Assembly: GCF_003337715.1 (NCBI RefSeq)
Contig: NZ_QPIX01000002.1
Coordinates: 62,001-126,000 of the forward strand
Length of the DNA: 64,000 nt
Reading direction: 5' to 3'
Origin: Ciceribacter lividus
GTDB taxonomy: Bacteria > Pseudomonadota > Alphaproteobacteria > Rhizobiales > Rhizobiaceae
Below the pieces are notes generated by a model. That model made no database searches. It saw only the letters and a list, made by a program, of their open reading frames with translations, and had not been told where the DNA came from. Both the position numbers and the translations under genes were made by a program. Shown in pieces: positions 9,141 to 19,008 of the stretch; position 1 is the stretch's first letter, and the number at the start of each line of letters is the position of its first letter.

Positions 9141-9338
9141 TTGACTGGAGGTCAATATGAACATCAAGAGCCTTCTTCTCGGCTCCGCTGCTGCTCTCGC
9201 AGTAGTTTCCGGCGCTCAGGCTGCCGACGCTATCGTTGCTGCCGAGCCCGAGCCGATGGAATACGTTCGCGTTTGCGACGCTTTCGGCACCGGCTACTTC
9301 TACATCCCCGGCACCGAAACCTGCCTCAAGATCAGCGG
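9141..9338 (+). repeat. Right arm of 198-bp perfect inverted repeat (porin 5' ends)
   Basis: Identical to the reverse complement of 8038-8235. It starts at the leader TTGACTGGAGGTCAAT and ends at the Gly codon after ATCAGC, where the two porin genes first differ (GGT here, GGC in the other). The arms are separated by 905 bp that contain the tRNA-Ser and both porin promoters. Confidence 0.95.
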
Positions 9339-10143
9339 TTCGGTCCGCGCCCAGCTCAGCTGGTCGTACGACAACAACACCAACACCAGCGACTGGAACG
9401 CCAAGTCGCGTGGCCTCGTCCAGTTCGACGCCAAGAACGACTCGGAAATCGGCACGATCGGTTCGACCATCGTTCTCTACGCTTGGGGTGACGAAGACGG
9501 CCAGGACGGTACCTTCGTTCTCGACGAAGCTTCCATCACCGTCGGCGGCTTCAAGGTCGGCTACTTCTACAACTACTGGGATAACGGCCTCGCCGGCGAA
9601 ACCGACGAACTCGGCTCGAACCTGATCAACTCGATCGGTTACGAATATGCTGCCGACGCCTTCAAGGTCGGCGTCTTCGTTGACGAACTGCACGCTTCTG
9701 TCGGCAACAACGACGGCGTCGGCATCGAAGGCCAGGTTTCGGCCACCTTCGGTCCGGTTACCGCCTACCTGCTCGGCGGCTATGACTTCGCCAACAGCGA
9801 AGGTGCTGTCCGCGGTATCGTAGAAGCCGAAGTCGGCCCGGGCACGCTCGGCTTTGCCGCGATCTACTCGAGCGGTTACAACCAGTACTACGGTGCTTCC
9901 GAGTGGACCGTTGCCGCTTCGTACGCTGCCAAGCTCACCGACAAGCTGACCCTGACCCCCGGTGTTCAGTACTGGTGGAACGTTGGCTTTGCCAACGTCG
10001 ACCAGTGGAAGGCCGGCGTCGCTCTCGACTACAAGATCGCCGAAGGTCTCGCTGCCAAGGTTTCGGTACAGTACAAGGACACCGACGTCGCTGGCGACGA
10101 CGGCGCATGGGGTGGTTACTTCCGCCTGCAGCGTTCGTTCTAA
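9157..10143 (+). CDS. ropA: Outer-membrane porin, Omp_2/RopA type (copy 2)
   Basis: A 328-residue paralogue of the porin at 7182-8219, with the same signal peptide, the same VCDAFGTGYFYIPGTETC segment and the same FRLQRSF end. It is 17 residues shorter. Differences cluster in presumed external loops, for example after VRAQLSWS and after VFVDEL. Identical DNA runs inside the gene, around the LGSNLINSIGYEYAADAF codons, suggest gene conversion between copies. The ribosome site GGAG lies 8-11 nt before the ATG, inside a TTGAC/GTCAA inverted repeat. A strong terminator follows. The upstream 258 bp back to the tRNA (8899-9156) are A+T-richer and should hold its promoter. Confidence 0.93.
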   Translation: MNIKSLLLGSAAALAVVSGAQAADAIVAAEPEPMEYVRVCDAFGTGYFYIPGTETCLKISGSVRAQLSWSYDNNTNTSDWNAKSRGLVQFDAKNDSEIGTIGSTIVLYAWGDEDGQDGTFVLDEASITVGGFKVGYFYNYWDNGLAGETDELGSNLINSIGYEYAADAFKVGVFVDELHASVGNNDGVGIEGQVSATFGPVTAYLLGGYDFANSEGAVRGIVEAEVGPGTLGFAAIYSSGYNQYYGASEWTVAASYAAKLTDKLTLTPGVQYWWNVGFANVDQWKAGVALDYKIAEGLAAKVSVQYKDTDVAGDDGAWGGYFRLQRSF

Positions 10144-10168
10144 TAGGATCACCTGATCTTATAGGGAA

Positions 10169-10200
10169 AGCCCGGCCTTCGCGCCGGGCTTTTTCGTTTT
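10169..10200 (+). terminator. Rho-independent terminator of porin copy 2
   Basis: AGCCCGGC/GCCGGGCT stem with a CTTCGC loop, followed by TTTTCGTTTT, 26 nt past the porin stop. Confidence 0.9.
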
Positions 10201-10245
10201 GGAACAAAGGGTTCCATGTCCGCTCTTCGAGCGGGCGATGACGAA

Positions 10246-11133
10246 CTAGCCGACGCTTTCGGCGAGAAAGCGATGGATGCTTCGGGACAGGTCGCCGAGA
10301 TGCAGGAGCGGTGCATGCCCCTGGCCGCTCGCCGTCGACCGCCGCAGGGCAGGGTGGCGCCGCCCCATCTCCTCGACCGTCTCTTCGGACAGAAGCGTCG
10401 AATGCTCGCCGCGGATCGCCATCAGCGGCAAGTCGGCGAAGCCCTCGAACTGCGGCCAGAGGTCGGGCAGCGGAGCGCTGAAATCCGCAGCGACCGTCGC
10501 TTCGGCGATCGCCGGATCGCAGTCCGCCTCTATCATCCCGTTCTGCTCCCGATAGATGGCGCGTGCCATCTCCTGCCAGTCGTCCCCGGAAAGGGCCGGG
10601 AAATGCGGTCCGTGGACGGCCTGCAGATGGTCAGCCGCCTGCGTGAAGTTCGAAAGCTGGGTGTTTCGGCCGAGATAGGCCTGTATGTGCCGCAGTCCTT
10701 CCGCCTCGATGACCGGGCCGATATCGTTCAAGACCGCAGCCGCAATGAGATCGGGTCTGAGGGCGGCGAGGATATGGAGGATGAGGCCGCCGCGCGAGGT
10801 GCCGATGAAGGCGGCGCGGGCGATGCCAAGCGTCTCGCAGACGGCGATGACGTCGCCGGTTTCGACCGGAACCGTGTAGCGGCTCGCATCTGGATCGCGA
10901 TCGGATGCGCCGCGGCCGCGCGAATCGATCGTCACGACCTTGAAGGGGCGCTCGGGATGGTCCGCCAGCCACTGGGCGAGCGGCGCGAAGTCGCGGCCGT
11001 TGCGGGTGAGCCCGGCGAGGCAGACGACGGGCGTTCCGCCGATCTCCTCTCCGAAGATGCGGCCGCGCAGCGTGAGCCCGTCGGGAACCGTTACCTCGAA
11101 CGCTGCGAAATCCTCGGTTCCGTCCGCCGCCAT
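10246..11133 (-). CDS. Alpha/beta-hydrolase fold protein
   Basis: A 295-residue hydrolase of unknown substrate. The oxyanion region (VVCLAGLTRNGRDFAPLAQWL), strand-Asp segment (VVTIDSRGRGASDRD), nucleophile elbow G-T-S-R-G-G (Ser in AFIGTSRGGLILHIL) and C-terminal catalytic His in SGQGHAPLLHL are all visible. The acid residue is probably the Glu/Asp near AIRGEHSTLLSEE. The start at 11133 is preferred because GGGAGG lies 6 nt upstream; the longer open frame to 11193 adds an unconserved N-terminus. It lies 88 bp downstream of the transglycosylase gene on the same strand. An esterase or lactonase is plausible, but nothing in the context fixes it. Confidence 0.85.
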   Translation of the reverse strand: MAADGTEDFAAFEVTVPDGLTLRGRIFGEEIGGTPVVCLAGLTRNGRDFAPLAQWLADHPERPFKVVTIDSRGRGASDRDPDASRYTVPVETGDVIAVCETLGIARAAFIGTSRGGLILHILAALRPDLIAAAVLNDIGPVIEAEGLRHIQAYLGRNTQLSNFTQAADHLQAVHGPHFPALSGDDWQEMARAIYREQNGMIEADCDPAIAEATVAADFSAPLPDLWPQFEGFADLPLMAIRGEHSTLLSEETVEEMGRRHPALRRSTASGQGHAPLLHLGDLSRSIHRFLAESVG

Positions 11134-11221
11134 GCCATCCTCCCGGTCTTGCCTGCAAGGCGGCCATGCGGACGCCATGTCGCAAAGTTCCACGAAAACA
11201 GAGGGTTGTCGAGAGACGGCC

Positions 11222-13288
11222 TCAGCGCCCGTAGCGCAGGTCGTGGACGATGTCGGCCGTCTGTCCGAGGCGGGTCTTGTAGATCTGGTAGTTCTCCATC
11301 ACCCGCTGCACGTAGTTGCGCGTCTCGGGGAAGGGAATGCGCTCGATCCAGTCGACGACGTCGTCGATCGACTTGCCGCGCGGGTCGCCGTAGCGGGCGA
11401 TCCATTCCGGCACGCGCTTCGGCCCGGCATTGTAGGCGACGAAGGTGAGCACGTAGGAGCCGCCGAACTTGTCGATCTGTTCGCCGAGATAGTGTGCTCC
11501 GAGCGTCGCATTGTAGCCGGCGTCGGAGGTAAGCTTTTCCGGCGAATAGGCGAGACCGTAGCGCCCGGCGACGCCCTTCGCGGTGCCCGGCATCAGTTGC
11601 AGGAGGCCGCGGGCATCCGCCGGCGAGACGGCAGCCGGATTGAAGGCGCTTTCCTGCCGCGCAATCGCGTAAGCGAGCGCCTTGCCGGAACCCGCGATGT
11701 TGGCGGAGCTCGGAATGACGCCGATCGGGAAGGCGAGCGCGGGCACGTCGATGCCGCGCGCATAGGCTGTCTTGCCGACCTGCAACGAGAGCTGGTGGCC
11801 GACGCTTTTCTCGGCCTTGGCCGCAAGCAGCGCGAGCTCACCGGGACTGTCGAGTTGCTGGGCGAGCGCCCGGTAGAGGCTTTCCGCCCGCCAGCCGTGA
11901 CCGGCCGCCTCGAAGCGCGCGATCGCCTGCACCGCCTCGCGACTGGCGAAGGTCCGTCGCTCCTCGGGTGTCGGCTCGGGATAGGGAATCGTAAGCCCCG
12001 GCGACTTGAGCCGCGCGGCGGCAAGCTGGCCGTAGAAGGTGCTCGGGTAGCGCGCCGCCTTCAGGAAGAAGTCCTTAGCATCCGCCTTGCCGCCCGCCTC
12101 GGCGGCGCGGCCGAGCCAGTACCAGGCCCGCGAAACCGAAAGCGGCTTTTGCGACACGGTGAGGATCTTGCGGAAATGCGCGGCGGCGGTCTCGGCGTCG
12201 CCGAGCCCGCGCAGCGCATACCAGCCGGCATGGAACTCCGCATCGACGATGTCGCCCGATTCGGCCGCCGTATGGCGCGCCGCAACCCGGTAGGCCGCCT
12301 TGAAGTCGCCCTGGTCGGCGAGACCGCGGGCGACGATGCGCTGCTCGTTCCACCATTCGGTGGTGTTGACGAGTGCCGCGGCATCGCGCGGCGCCTTCGC
12401 GAGCAGGCTCGCGGCTTCCTCGTACTTGTCCTGCCGGCGGAGATTTTCGATCCGCGCAAAGAGCAGGGCAGGGTCCTTGGCCCAGCGCGGGTCGACGGCG
12501 GCGAGCAACTGGCCGGCCTTCGAGGAGCGGTTGAGCACCGCCGTCCAGGCATTATAGAGCGACTGCGCCTCGCCGAGGGTGGAGAAGCGTTTGGCCTGCG
12601 TCACCCGCCCGCGATAGAGGAGATAGTCCATCCGGGTCTTGTGGTCGGCGGTGGTGAGGAGCCCAGAAAACTCCTTGAGGATCCTGTCCTCCATCGTCTT
12701 GTCGAGCGCTTCGCCGTGCCAGATCGCGCGGAGCGTGCGGGTGGCCGCTGCCCGGTCACCGGTGGCGAGCTCTGCCCGCGCCAGGATCACCGCGCCCTCC
12801 GGCGTTTCCGGTTTCGTCGCGCCGAAGGCGGAAAGCACGGCATCGGCCGGCGGGTTTTCGCGGTAGAGCGCGCGTTCGGAATTGGCCCGGAAGGCGGAAA
12901 GCCCCGGCCAGCCGTCGAGCTCGCGTTGCGCTGCGGCGATGGCGGAAGAGGGGATTCCCGGCAGACCGGACATGGCGATCGACCAGGTGAGCATATGCCG
13001 GTCGAGCGAGGCTTCCATCCGGTCGCGGATGGCGAGCGCCCCGGCACCGTCCTTGTTGGAGAGCGCGTCGAGCCCCGCCTTCAGCCGCGGATCGGCGGCC
13101 GGCAGGCGTCCCATCCGCGGGATTGCGCCGGTGATCTCGAAGGTCGGCATCAGGGCAGCCTCGACCGGGCGCATGTCGGGCTTCGGCATCGGCAGGGGCA
13201 CGGCGCCGCCGTCCGGCGGGCCGGCCATGGCGACAGCGGCCGCCAGCCCGAAACCGAAGGCGGAGGTCAGCAGAAGCGCTCTTTTCAT
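11222..13288 (-). CDS. slt: Soluble lytic murein transglycosylase (Slt70-like)
   Basis: Periplasmic enzyme that cleaves the MurNAc-GlcNAc bond of peptidoglycan, forming 1,6-anhydro ends. The 688-residue product begins with a signal peptide (MKRALLLTSAFGFGLAAAVAMAG). A long alpha-helical superhelix region follows (about residues 40-500) with TPR-like helices such as AEFHAGWYALRGLGDAETAAAHF. The C-terminal lysozyme-like SLT domain (about 520-650) has the catalytic Glu in AIARQESAFNPAAVSP, then GLLQLMPGTAKG and VLTFVAYNAGPKRVPEW. The length suits the Slt70 family. It is divergent from dapA, with 221 bp between the two starts for promoters. Confidence 0.93.
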   Translation of the reverse strand: MKRALLLTSAFGFGLAAAVAMAGPPDGGAVPLPMPKPDMRPVEAALMPTFEITGAIPRMGRLPAADPRLKAGLDALSNKDGAGALAIRDRMEASLDRHMLTWSIAMSGLPGIPSSAIAAAQRELDGWPGLSAFRANSERALYRENPPADAVLSAFGATKPETPEGAVILARAELATGDRAAATRTLRAIWHGEALDKTMEDRILKEFSGLLTTADHKTRMDYLLYRGRVTQAKRFSTLGEAQSLYNAWTAVLNRSSKAGQLLAAVDPRWAKDPALLFARIENLRRQDKYEEAASLLAKAPRDAAALVNTTEWWNEQRIVARGLADQGDFKAAYRVAARHTAAESGDIVDAEFHAGWYALRGLGDAETAAAHFRKILTVSQKPLSVSRAWYWLGRAAEAGGKADAKDFFLKAARYPSTFYGQLAAARLKSPGLTIPYPEPTPEERRTFASREAVQAIARFEAAGHGWRAESLYRALAQQLDSPGELALLAAKAEKSVGHQLSLQVGKTAYARGIDVPALAFPIGVIPSSANIAGSGKALAYAIARQESAFNPAAVSPADARGLLQLMPGTAKGVAGRYGLAYSPEKLTSDAGYNATLGAHYLGEQIDKFGGSYVLTFVAYNAGPKRVPEWIARYGDPRGKSIDDVVDWIERIPFPETRNYVQRVMENYQIYKTRLGQTADIVHDLRYGR

Positions 13289-13509
13289 CCCCGTACCCGA
13301 TGGCAGATGTGGAATATCTCCATTAGTTGCCGAGCATATTAACGGAACCTTACCGCAGCACCAGATTTTCCCGCTTTTACGCCGGGTGAAACTGTCATAA
13401 AACCGCGCCCGGTGCGCTTGCCGCGGCCCGGAGGCCGCAATAAGCTGCGCGCGTTCGTAACCGAGGAATGCGGCCGAAGCATGAATGCCGGCCGTGAGGA
13501 GTTTTATGC

Positions 13510-14394
13510 ATGTTCCAGGGATCCATTCCTGCTCTCGTGACGCCGTTCACCGAAACCGGTGCGGTCGATGAGGCAGCTTTCGCAGCGCATGTGGAATGGC
13601 AGATCGCCGAAGGCTCGACCGGTCTCGTGCCGGTCGGCACGACGGGTGAATCGCCGACCCTTTCCCATGCGGAGCACAAACGGGTCGTGGAACTCTGCGT
13701 CGAGGCGGCAAAGAAGCGCGTCCCGGTGATCGCCGGCGCCGGCTCCAACAACACGAACGAGGCGATCGAGCTTGCGCAGCATGCCGAAGCCGTCGGCGCC
13801 GATGCGCTGCTCGTCGTCACCCCCTATTACAACAAGCCGACGCAGAAGGGCCTCTTCGCCCATTTTGCGGCGGTTGCCGATGCGGTGAAGCTGCCGATCT
13901 TCATCTACAACATCCCCGGCCGTTCGGTGATCGACATGAGCCCGGAAACCATGGGCAAGCTCGCCAGGGCGCACAAGAACATCGTCGGCGTGAAGGATGC
14001 GACCGGCAAGATCGAGCGCGTCTCCGAGCAGCGGATCACCTGCGGGCCGGACTTCATCCAGCTCTCCGGCGAAGACGCGACGGCGCTCGGCTTCAACGCG
14101 CACGGCGGCGTCGGCTGCATCTCGGTGACGGCGAACGCCGCCCCGCGGCTCTGTGCCGAGTTCCAGGCGGCGACGCGCGCCGGCGACTACAAGAAGGCGC
14201 TCGAATACCAGGACCGGCTGATGCCGCTCCACAAGGCGATCTTCATCGAGCCCGGCCTCTGCGGCGTCAAATACGCGCTCTCGAAGCTCGGCCGGATGAG
14301 CCGCACGGTGCGCCTGCCGCTGCTGCCGACGTTGGAACCCGCCACCGAAGCGGCCATCGACGCGGCACTCGCGCATGCGGGGCTGTTGGGCTGA
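13510..14394 (+). CDS. dapA: 4-hydroxy-tetrahydrodipicolinate synthase
   Basis: Condenses pyruvate with aspartate semialdehyde, the first committed step to diaminopimelate and lysine. The 294-residue product has the normal length. It shows [10 protein letters not shown], the catalytic Tyr in [11 protein letters not shown], the Schiff-base Lys in [10 protein letters not shown] and the Arg in [11 protein letters not shown]. The start at 13510 has GAGGAG about 8 nt upstream; an ATG at 13506 is out of frame. It is followed by a strong terminator and then by the inserted SIR2 gene, whereas in related rhizobia as I recall them smpB comes soon after dapA. Confidence 0.97.
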   Translation: MFQGSIPALVTPFTETGAVDEAAFAAHVEWQIAEGSTGLVPVGTTGESPTLSHAEHKRVVELCVEAAKKRVPVIAGAGSNNTNEAIELAQHAEAVGADALLVVTPYYNKPTQKGLFAHFAAVADAVKLPIFIYNIPGRSVIDMSPETMGKLARAHKNIVGVKDATGKIERVSEQRITCGPDFIQLSGEDATALGFNAHGGVGCISVTANAAPRLCAEFQAATRAGDYKKALEYQDRLMPLHKAIFIEPGLCGVKYALSKLGRMSRTVRLPLLPTLEPATEAAIDAALAHAGLLG

Positions 14395-14406
14395 GGGACG
14401 CGAAGA

Positions 14407-14430
14407 GGCCGGGGTGACCCGGCCTTTTTT
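14407..14430 (+). terminator. Rho-independent terminator of dapA
   Basis: GGCCGGG/CCCGGCC stem with GTGA loop and six T residues, 13 nt past the dapA stop. The 138 bases from here to the end of the SIR2 gene hold nothing I recognise. Confidence 0.92.
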
Positions 14431-14568
14431 GTTGGACGACAGGCAAGGGGCAGGAGGAGGCGGGCAGCTTTTAGCACGCTGACGACAATAGGCTGTCGCA
14501 ACACAGGAAAGCTACCTCCACGTCACCCAACAATTCGCAGTATCGTTAGACACATTTGTGCAGTGGCG

Positions 14569-17500
14569 CTACGCGCTGGCCTGGCGTGCTAGCCCATCTA
14601 GCCTGATGTAGGCGTCATGATGCTTCACGCTTTGGTCTGCCGCTGCACAGTCGTCTAGCAATTTTCGGAGATCTCGTGGCACAGGATACGCGGTTGGGTC
14701 GATGAGTACATTAGCCAGCTCGATAAACGTCAACGGGTAGCGCCCCACTAAAACGTCATGCTTTTCATCCAACCGCAAGGTATGAGAGATCTCGTACAGT
14801 TGATAAGGCATCAAATAATCGGAAACTCTCGATACGGCGTTTGGCAGTGCATCGCCGCAATCAAGGACCATGTGGACTAGGTTTTGTGATGTTTGCTCGT
14901 CACGCAGGCTGGCATCTAGTGGCCAAATCGAAGAGAACAGTGGGCCAACAACTTCATTCCATAGATTCGATGGTGATGACGGCTGATCGTCTGTTCCGTC
15001 GTCTACATCTGACACGACGCGCCAAAGCATCCAACTTACGTGACGCCGGAGGCTTGCCGGTCCTAGCGTCAGCAATCGCCTCAGTTCAGAATCCAAGAGC
15101 TCAAATTCTGCACCTTCGCCACTATGGTGCCATATGGCAACGCTGACCAGATTTGCCAGGATGTTCTCAAGTTCATTGTCCCCGAGCTTTCGTTTTTCGA
15201 TAGCCTCAATCATGGCTGGCTTAAGCCGGTTGAAAATGTCCGCGGCTCCGATGCGACTTCTTGCGTAACCCTGCCACAGCGCCTTTGCTTCACTGTGATC
15301 CCATTCAAGTTTCGGTATCAGATTCTCATGCGCCCAATCTGAATCGATGTAGTCTAGATAGTTGAGCCGCTCAGCTATCAGGACCCTTGCTAGCAAACCT
15401 GCACGCCCCTCGGCAGCTACCATCTTGTTGAACCGATCACGGAAATTCTCTGGCAAGCCAGAGTCCTTCGCCGGCTGCAATGCTCCTAGCGCATCGAGCA
15501 TCGACCAAGCGAGTATTCCGCCGGGTCGATTAAGGACTTCAAACATCAGATCAGAATCGTCTTGCGATTCTTCAGATTCTACGTCCGCTTCTGGATAGGC
15601 CAACGTCCCCATTTTGTCCCAAAGCGCAAGAAAATGCGTTCCGATGGATTCGCGTTTGCGCTCAAGCCATTGGGTGGCGGGGGTCAAGATTTCGGTCAAC
15701 GTTGCATCTGGCATGTCAAGAACTGCATCGGCCAGCGTATTTTGAAAGTCGGTTGCTTCGACATTCATCGCAGCATTGAATAGACTGCGCCAGGCTTCGG
15801 AATTCCAGTTGTTGGCTTGCGCTTCTGATAACAAACCCCGCAATGCCCGAGCAGGGTCCGCTGCACAGAATACCCGCCAGATATCGCCTTGGTGGAAGCT
15901 GTCTTCGCGTTGAAGACGCATAGCCTCATCAACCAACCTTTCCTCTGAAACGTTGGCTAGTTTTTCGGCTTCACCATCGGGTCCCGAATGCATTTCCATC
16001 CAGTGGCTAAAGTCGTCTCTTTCTCCAGGACGACTTGCCCACTCGGGATGCCGCATCCGAACTTGGTTCAACAGGTCCACGCTGTCTTGCGTTAGCTCAC
16101 AGCCTGAACTTTGAAGCCGCCCGAGGCGCCGGAAGACCAATGAGTCTTGGATGGACTGCCACTTTTCTGTGTCGTCAGCAATTTCAATTGCATAGAAAGA
16201 CTGCGGGATTCCCGAACGGAATCGATCTTCTATGCGCTCTCGCGCTTCACGCCGAATGTCGGACCATCTGCCGACCAGCATTCTCATCATTTCGACCGGC
16301 GAGTGACTGCCCCAGAACACCTTATCACTTAGTTCGATAACAGCATCCGCTGCAACGTCTGCATCGAATATCGGGTTGTGTAAGGTATACAACCAAAGGC
16401 GCTGCACCAATTCGAATTGCGACCGGCGCCAGCGCAGGGCAATTCCACGTGCCGCTTCGGAATCAAGTGTTGCAAGCTTATCCCAGAGATCGGCTACCAA
16501 CCGTGTGATGGGATAAAAACCAGAACGGTGAGAGTTTTGAGGGTGTTTAGCTACGGAGGCGACGTCGCTGCTAGCACGGTCCCAACCGGACAAGAATTCG
16601 ACGTCGCCGGCCTCTTCAAGTGAATCAAGCAAGGCACGATCCAGAGTGTTGAGTAACTGCCTGACATGACCGGAGTCAGAAGGCCAAATTTCCATAACAT
16701 CCGATGTGGAAGGATAAGTAGCCCCTTCGAAATCTACCCTTATGAGGTCTGAAATACGAATTTCTGCATCTTCGGGTTCGTCATCGCCCTGCTCATGCAA
16801 TTCGTATCGGAAAGGCGTACTAAGCCGCAGGCGCGGCCTAAAGATTTGTGCGATTGTTGATCGAACGTCAAAATCGGTGATGCCGCGCTTTATTAACGGA
16901 ACCGCGTGGAACCACTCCTGCCCAAGTTGATTTTCCCCCGGGCTAGGTTGGCGAAGCATGAGACGCCACGCCTGGCCGATGGCGGTCGGAATGGTTTGCT
17001 TTTGATCGCCGAGCGCTCGCCGCAATAGCCACCGTCCCCGTTCATCAGCAATACTATGAGGCGCGCAAGCGCGAGCCATATCCGGATCGTTGACTTTCGC
17101 AGCTGCCCAGCTACCGAGATGCGCACCACCACTTCGGAATACTCGGCGGTCGACCAACGGTTTGACCCATTTAGCGTCAGGTCGGATCGATCCAAGTATC
17201 TCCGAGGCATCGCCGTGGCTTAACAGTGCAATGCACTCTGCCATTTCATCGTCAGTTGCGCTATCCGGTTCTTTTCCCAGTATCACAGCCAAGCGTTGAG
17301 TGCGCCAAGCGGTGGGATCTCGGGAATAAGTCCACCACTCAAGGATAGTGTTGTACAAAGCGGAATGATCGTGGCCAGCCGTGCGGTACAAGATGGGAAC
17401 CACACCTTTTGCCCTCCAGAGCGCTTCCTGCAATTGCCCGTCTCCATCCTTTGCTGGGGCGAAGGCGTATACCTGTTTTAGATCGGAGAACCTTTCCCTA

Positions 17501-18246
17501 TCCGCCTCAAGTGCTTCAAGAAGATACCGCATTGGCGGATCTTCTGCCTGATAACCAATGAGAACTAGCGTGTGTGATCGGGCAAGGTCATACATGTACC
17601 TAGATGCCCAACCGGTACGCAGATATGCGTCCCCGAACTCTGCGCTGGTCAAAACGATGTCAGTCTCAGAGAGATTCAGGGCCGCATCCGGATCGGAAAG
17701 GCGCCCATGCAGATGTAAAACTCCGGAAAATCCCGCCCCTCGTGGTGGTGGAAGCGCAACACCTGCATGCGAAGCGATTGCGTCGCCACGTCCCACCTTC
17801 CATGATCTTTCGAACAGTGTGTCGAAGTTGGTCGTCAGCAGCCGCGACTTTCCCGCTTCGTCGCGTGATAGTTCCATCAATGCCAAATGGTTTTCCAAGG
17901 AACCCGCGGTTGATACGTTGAGTGCTGCGCGCACCGCTGATCGAATACGCTCGCGCATGCGGCGATTGTGGATGGGATTAGTTCCTGAGAGTCGGCGTTC
18001 AAGGCACCTCAACACTCGGTCATACTGACCTGACAGAATGCCGTTCTCCCGCATGCCTTCAAGCTCGGCGGCATGTAGCGACCAGTTTTCTCCGAGGTCC
18101 GCGTAGATTTTCTCGACCAGTTCCCTGAAGGATGGCAGACCCGAAGCCATCGATACTCCGGCCCCGCACACAAAGATCGTTTCACCCCGCTCTTGGGCTT
18201 CCACAAGTTCGTTCGGGATGTTGGGACCGTTGTCTCTGAACTTCAA
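14569..18246 (-). CDS. Large SIR2-domain protein, DSR-like candidate antiphage NADase
   Basis: A 1225-residue protein. Residues about 20-290 form a SIR2-like NAD-binding domain: [20 protein letters not shown] (Gly28-Gly36), TTNFDTLFE with Asn140 and Asp142, the putative catalytic His180 in LHLHGRLSD, then [19 protein letters not shown]. The remaining 900 residues look mainly alpha-helical with no recognised motif. This layout matches defence-associated sirtuins (DSR1/DSR2), which deplete NAD+ when their C-terminal part senses phage proteins. It lacks the Cys zinc cluster of deacetylase sirtuins. G+C is about 54% over four sampled rows, against 72% in a dapA row. It stands alone between dapA and smpB. 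No ATG precedes the NAD motif after the upstream stop, so a TTG start at 18246 is inferred. Function is by analogy. Confidence 0.8.
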   Translation of the reverse strand: MKFRDNGPNIPNELVEAQERGETIFVCGAGVSMASGLPSFRELVEKIYADLGENWSLHAAELEGMRENGILSGQYDRVLRCLERRLSGTNPIHNRRMRERIRSAVRAALNVSTAGSLENHLALMELSRDEAGKSRLLTTNFDTLFERSWKVGRGDAIASHAGVALPPPRGAGFSGVLHLHGRLSDPDAALNLSETDIVLTSAEFGDAYLRTGWASRYMYDLARSHTLVLIGYQAEDPPMRYLLEALEADRERFSDLKQVYAFAPAKDGDGQLQEALWRAKGVVPILYRTAGHDHSALYNTILEWWTYSRDPTAWRTQRLAVILGKEPDSATDDEMAECIALLSHGDASEILGSIRPDAKWVKPLVDRRVFRSGGAHLGSWAAAKVNDPDMARACAPHSIADERGRWLLRRALGDQKQTIPTAIGQAWRLMLRQPSPGENQLGQEWFHAVPLIKRGITDFDVRSTIAQIFRPRLRLSTPFRYELHEQGDDEPEDAEIRISDLIRVDFEGATYPSTSDVMEIWPSDSGHVRQLLNTLDRALLDSLEEAGDVEFLSGWDRASSDVASVAKHPQNSHRSGFYPITRLVADLWDKLATLDSEAARGIALRWRRSQFELVQRLWLYTLHNPIFDADVAADAVIELSDKVFWGSHSPVEMMRMLVGRWSDIRREARERIEDRFRSGIPQSFYAIEIADDTEKWQSIQDSLVFRRLGRLQSSGCELTQDSVDLLNQVRMRHPEWASRPGERDDFSHWMEMHSGPDGEAEKLANVSEERLVDEAMRLQREDSFHQGDIWRVFCAADPARALRGLLSEAQANNWNSEAWRSLFNAAMNVEATDFQNTLADAVLDMPDATLTEILTPATQWLERKRESIGTHFLALWDKMGTLAYPEADVESEESQDDSDLMFEVLNRPGGILAWSMLDALGALQPAKDSGLPENFRDRFNKMVAAEGRAGLLARVLIAERLNYLDYIDSDWAHENLIPKLEWDHSEAKALWQGYARSRIGAADIFNRLKPAMIEAIEKRKLGDNELENILANLVSVAIWHHSGEGAEFELLDSELRRLLTLGPASLRRHVSWMLWRVVSDVDDGTDDQPSSPSNLWNEVVGPLFSSIWPLDASLRDEQTSQNLVHMVLDCGDALPNAVSRVSDYLMPYQLYEISHTLRLDEKHDVLVGRYPLTFIELANVLIDPTAYPVPRDLRKLLDDCAAADQSVKHHDAYIRLDGLARQASA

Positions 18247-18531
18247 ATTATCTACCGACAGATTAGCAAGAGCGGAATCGCCATAGAGTTTCTGTTTCGA
18301 ACCTTATACTTATCCGAAATACGCGACAACGTTTCCGGCTTCCGTCTTCTGAGAACGTCTGCATCGCGGCAACCGCCACTCATAATTGAATGGCCGACAT
18401 GGCGCGTAGCCGCCCACTCACCACCTTTATTTCCCCTCCATCCTCCATTACATACCCATGACAACCGCCGCGCCCGGCCCGCAGCGCGGCCGAAACACCA
18501 CAAAATCATGGGCAGAACGGAAGACGAGATC

Positions 18532-19008
18532 ATGGCCCCCAAAGGCAGCCAGCGCACGGTCAACAAGATTGTCGCGGAGAACCGCAAGGCCCGCTTCAAT
18601 TACGAGATCATCGACACCTATGAAGCGGGGCTGGTCCTGACCGGCACCGAGGTCAAGTCGTTGCGCGAAGGCAAGGCCAACATCGCCGAATCCTATGCCT
18701 CCGACGAGGGTGACGAGATCTGGCTGATCAACGCCTATCTCCCGGAATACCTGCAGGCGAACCGCTTCAACCACGAGCCGCGCCGTCGCCGCAAGCTTCT
18801 GCTGTCGAAGCGCGAGATCAACCGCCTGCGCGCCGCCGTCAACCGTGAGGGCATGACGCTCGTCCCGCTCAAGGTCTATTTCAACGAAAAGGGCCGCGCC
18901 AAGCTCGAACTCGCGCTCGCCAAGGGCAAGAAGCTGCACGACAAGCGCGAGACCGAGAAGGAACGCGACTGGAACCGCCAGAAGAGCCGGTTGCTGAAGG
19001 CCGGCTGA
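18532..19008 (+). CDS. smpB: SsrA-binding protein SmpB
   Basis: Binds tmRNA and delivers it to stalled ribosomes in trans-translation. The 158-residue product begins [20 protein letters not shown]. It has the OB-fold core ([48 protein letters not shown]) and the basic C-terminal tail ([19 protein letters not shown]) that enters the mRNA channel. The start at 18532 matches the family N-terminus; GGAAG lies about 8 nt upstream. The 285 bases before it (18247-18531) separate it from the divergent SIR2 gene and show no gene. Its stop overlaps the next start (TGATG). The tmRNA gene itself is not in this window. Confidence 0.97.
   Translation: MAPKGSQRTVNKIVAENRKARFNYEIIDTYEAGLVLTGTEVKSLREGKANIAESYASDEGDEIWLINAYLPEYLQANRFNHEPRRRRKLLLSKREINRLRAAVNREGMTLVPLKVYFNEKGRAKLELALAKGKKLHDKRETEKERDWNRQKSRLLKAG

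Noticed and set aside
8536..10152. 538-codon minus-strand frame crossing the tRNA and porin copy 2
   Set aside because: It arises from the inverted duplication of porin DNA and passes through a tRNA gene; not a real gene.
10940..13342. 800-codon plus-strand frame opposite the lytic transglycosylase
   Set aside because: Arg/Gly-rich translation with no family resemblance; the opposite strand has the complete SLT domain.
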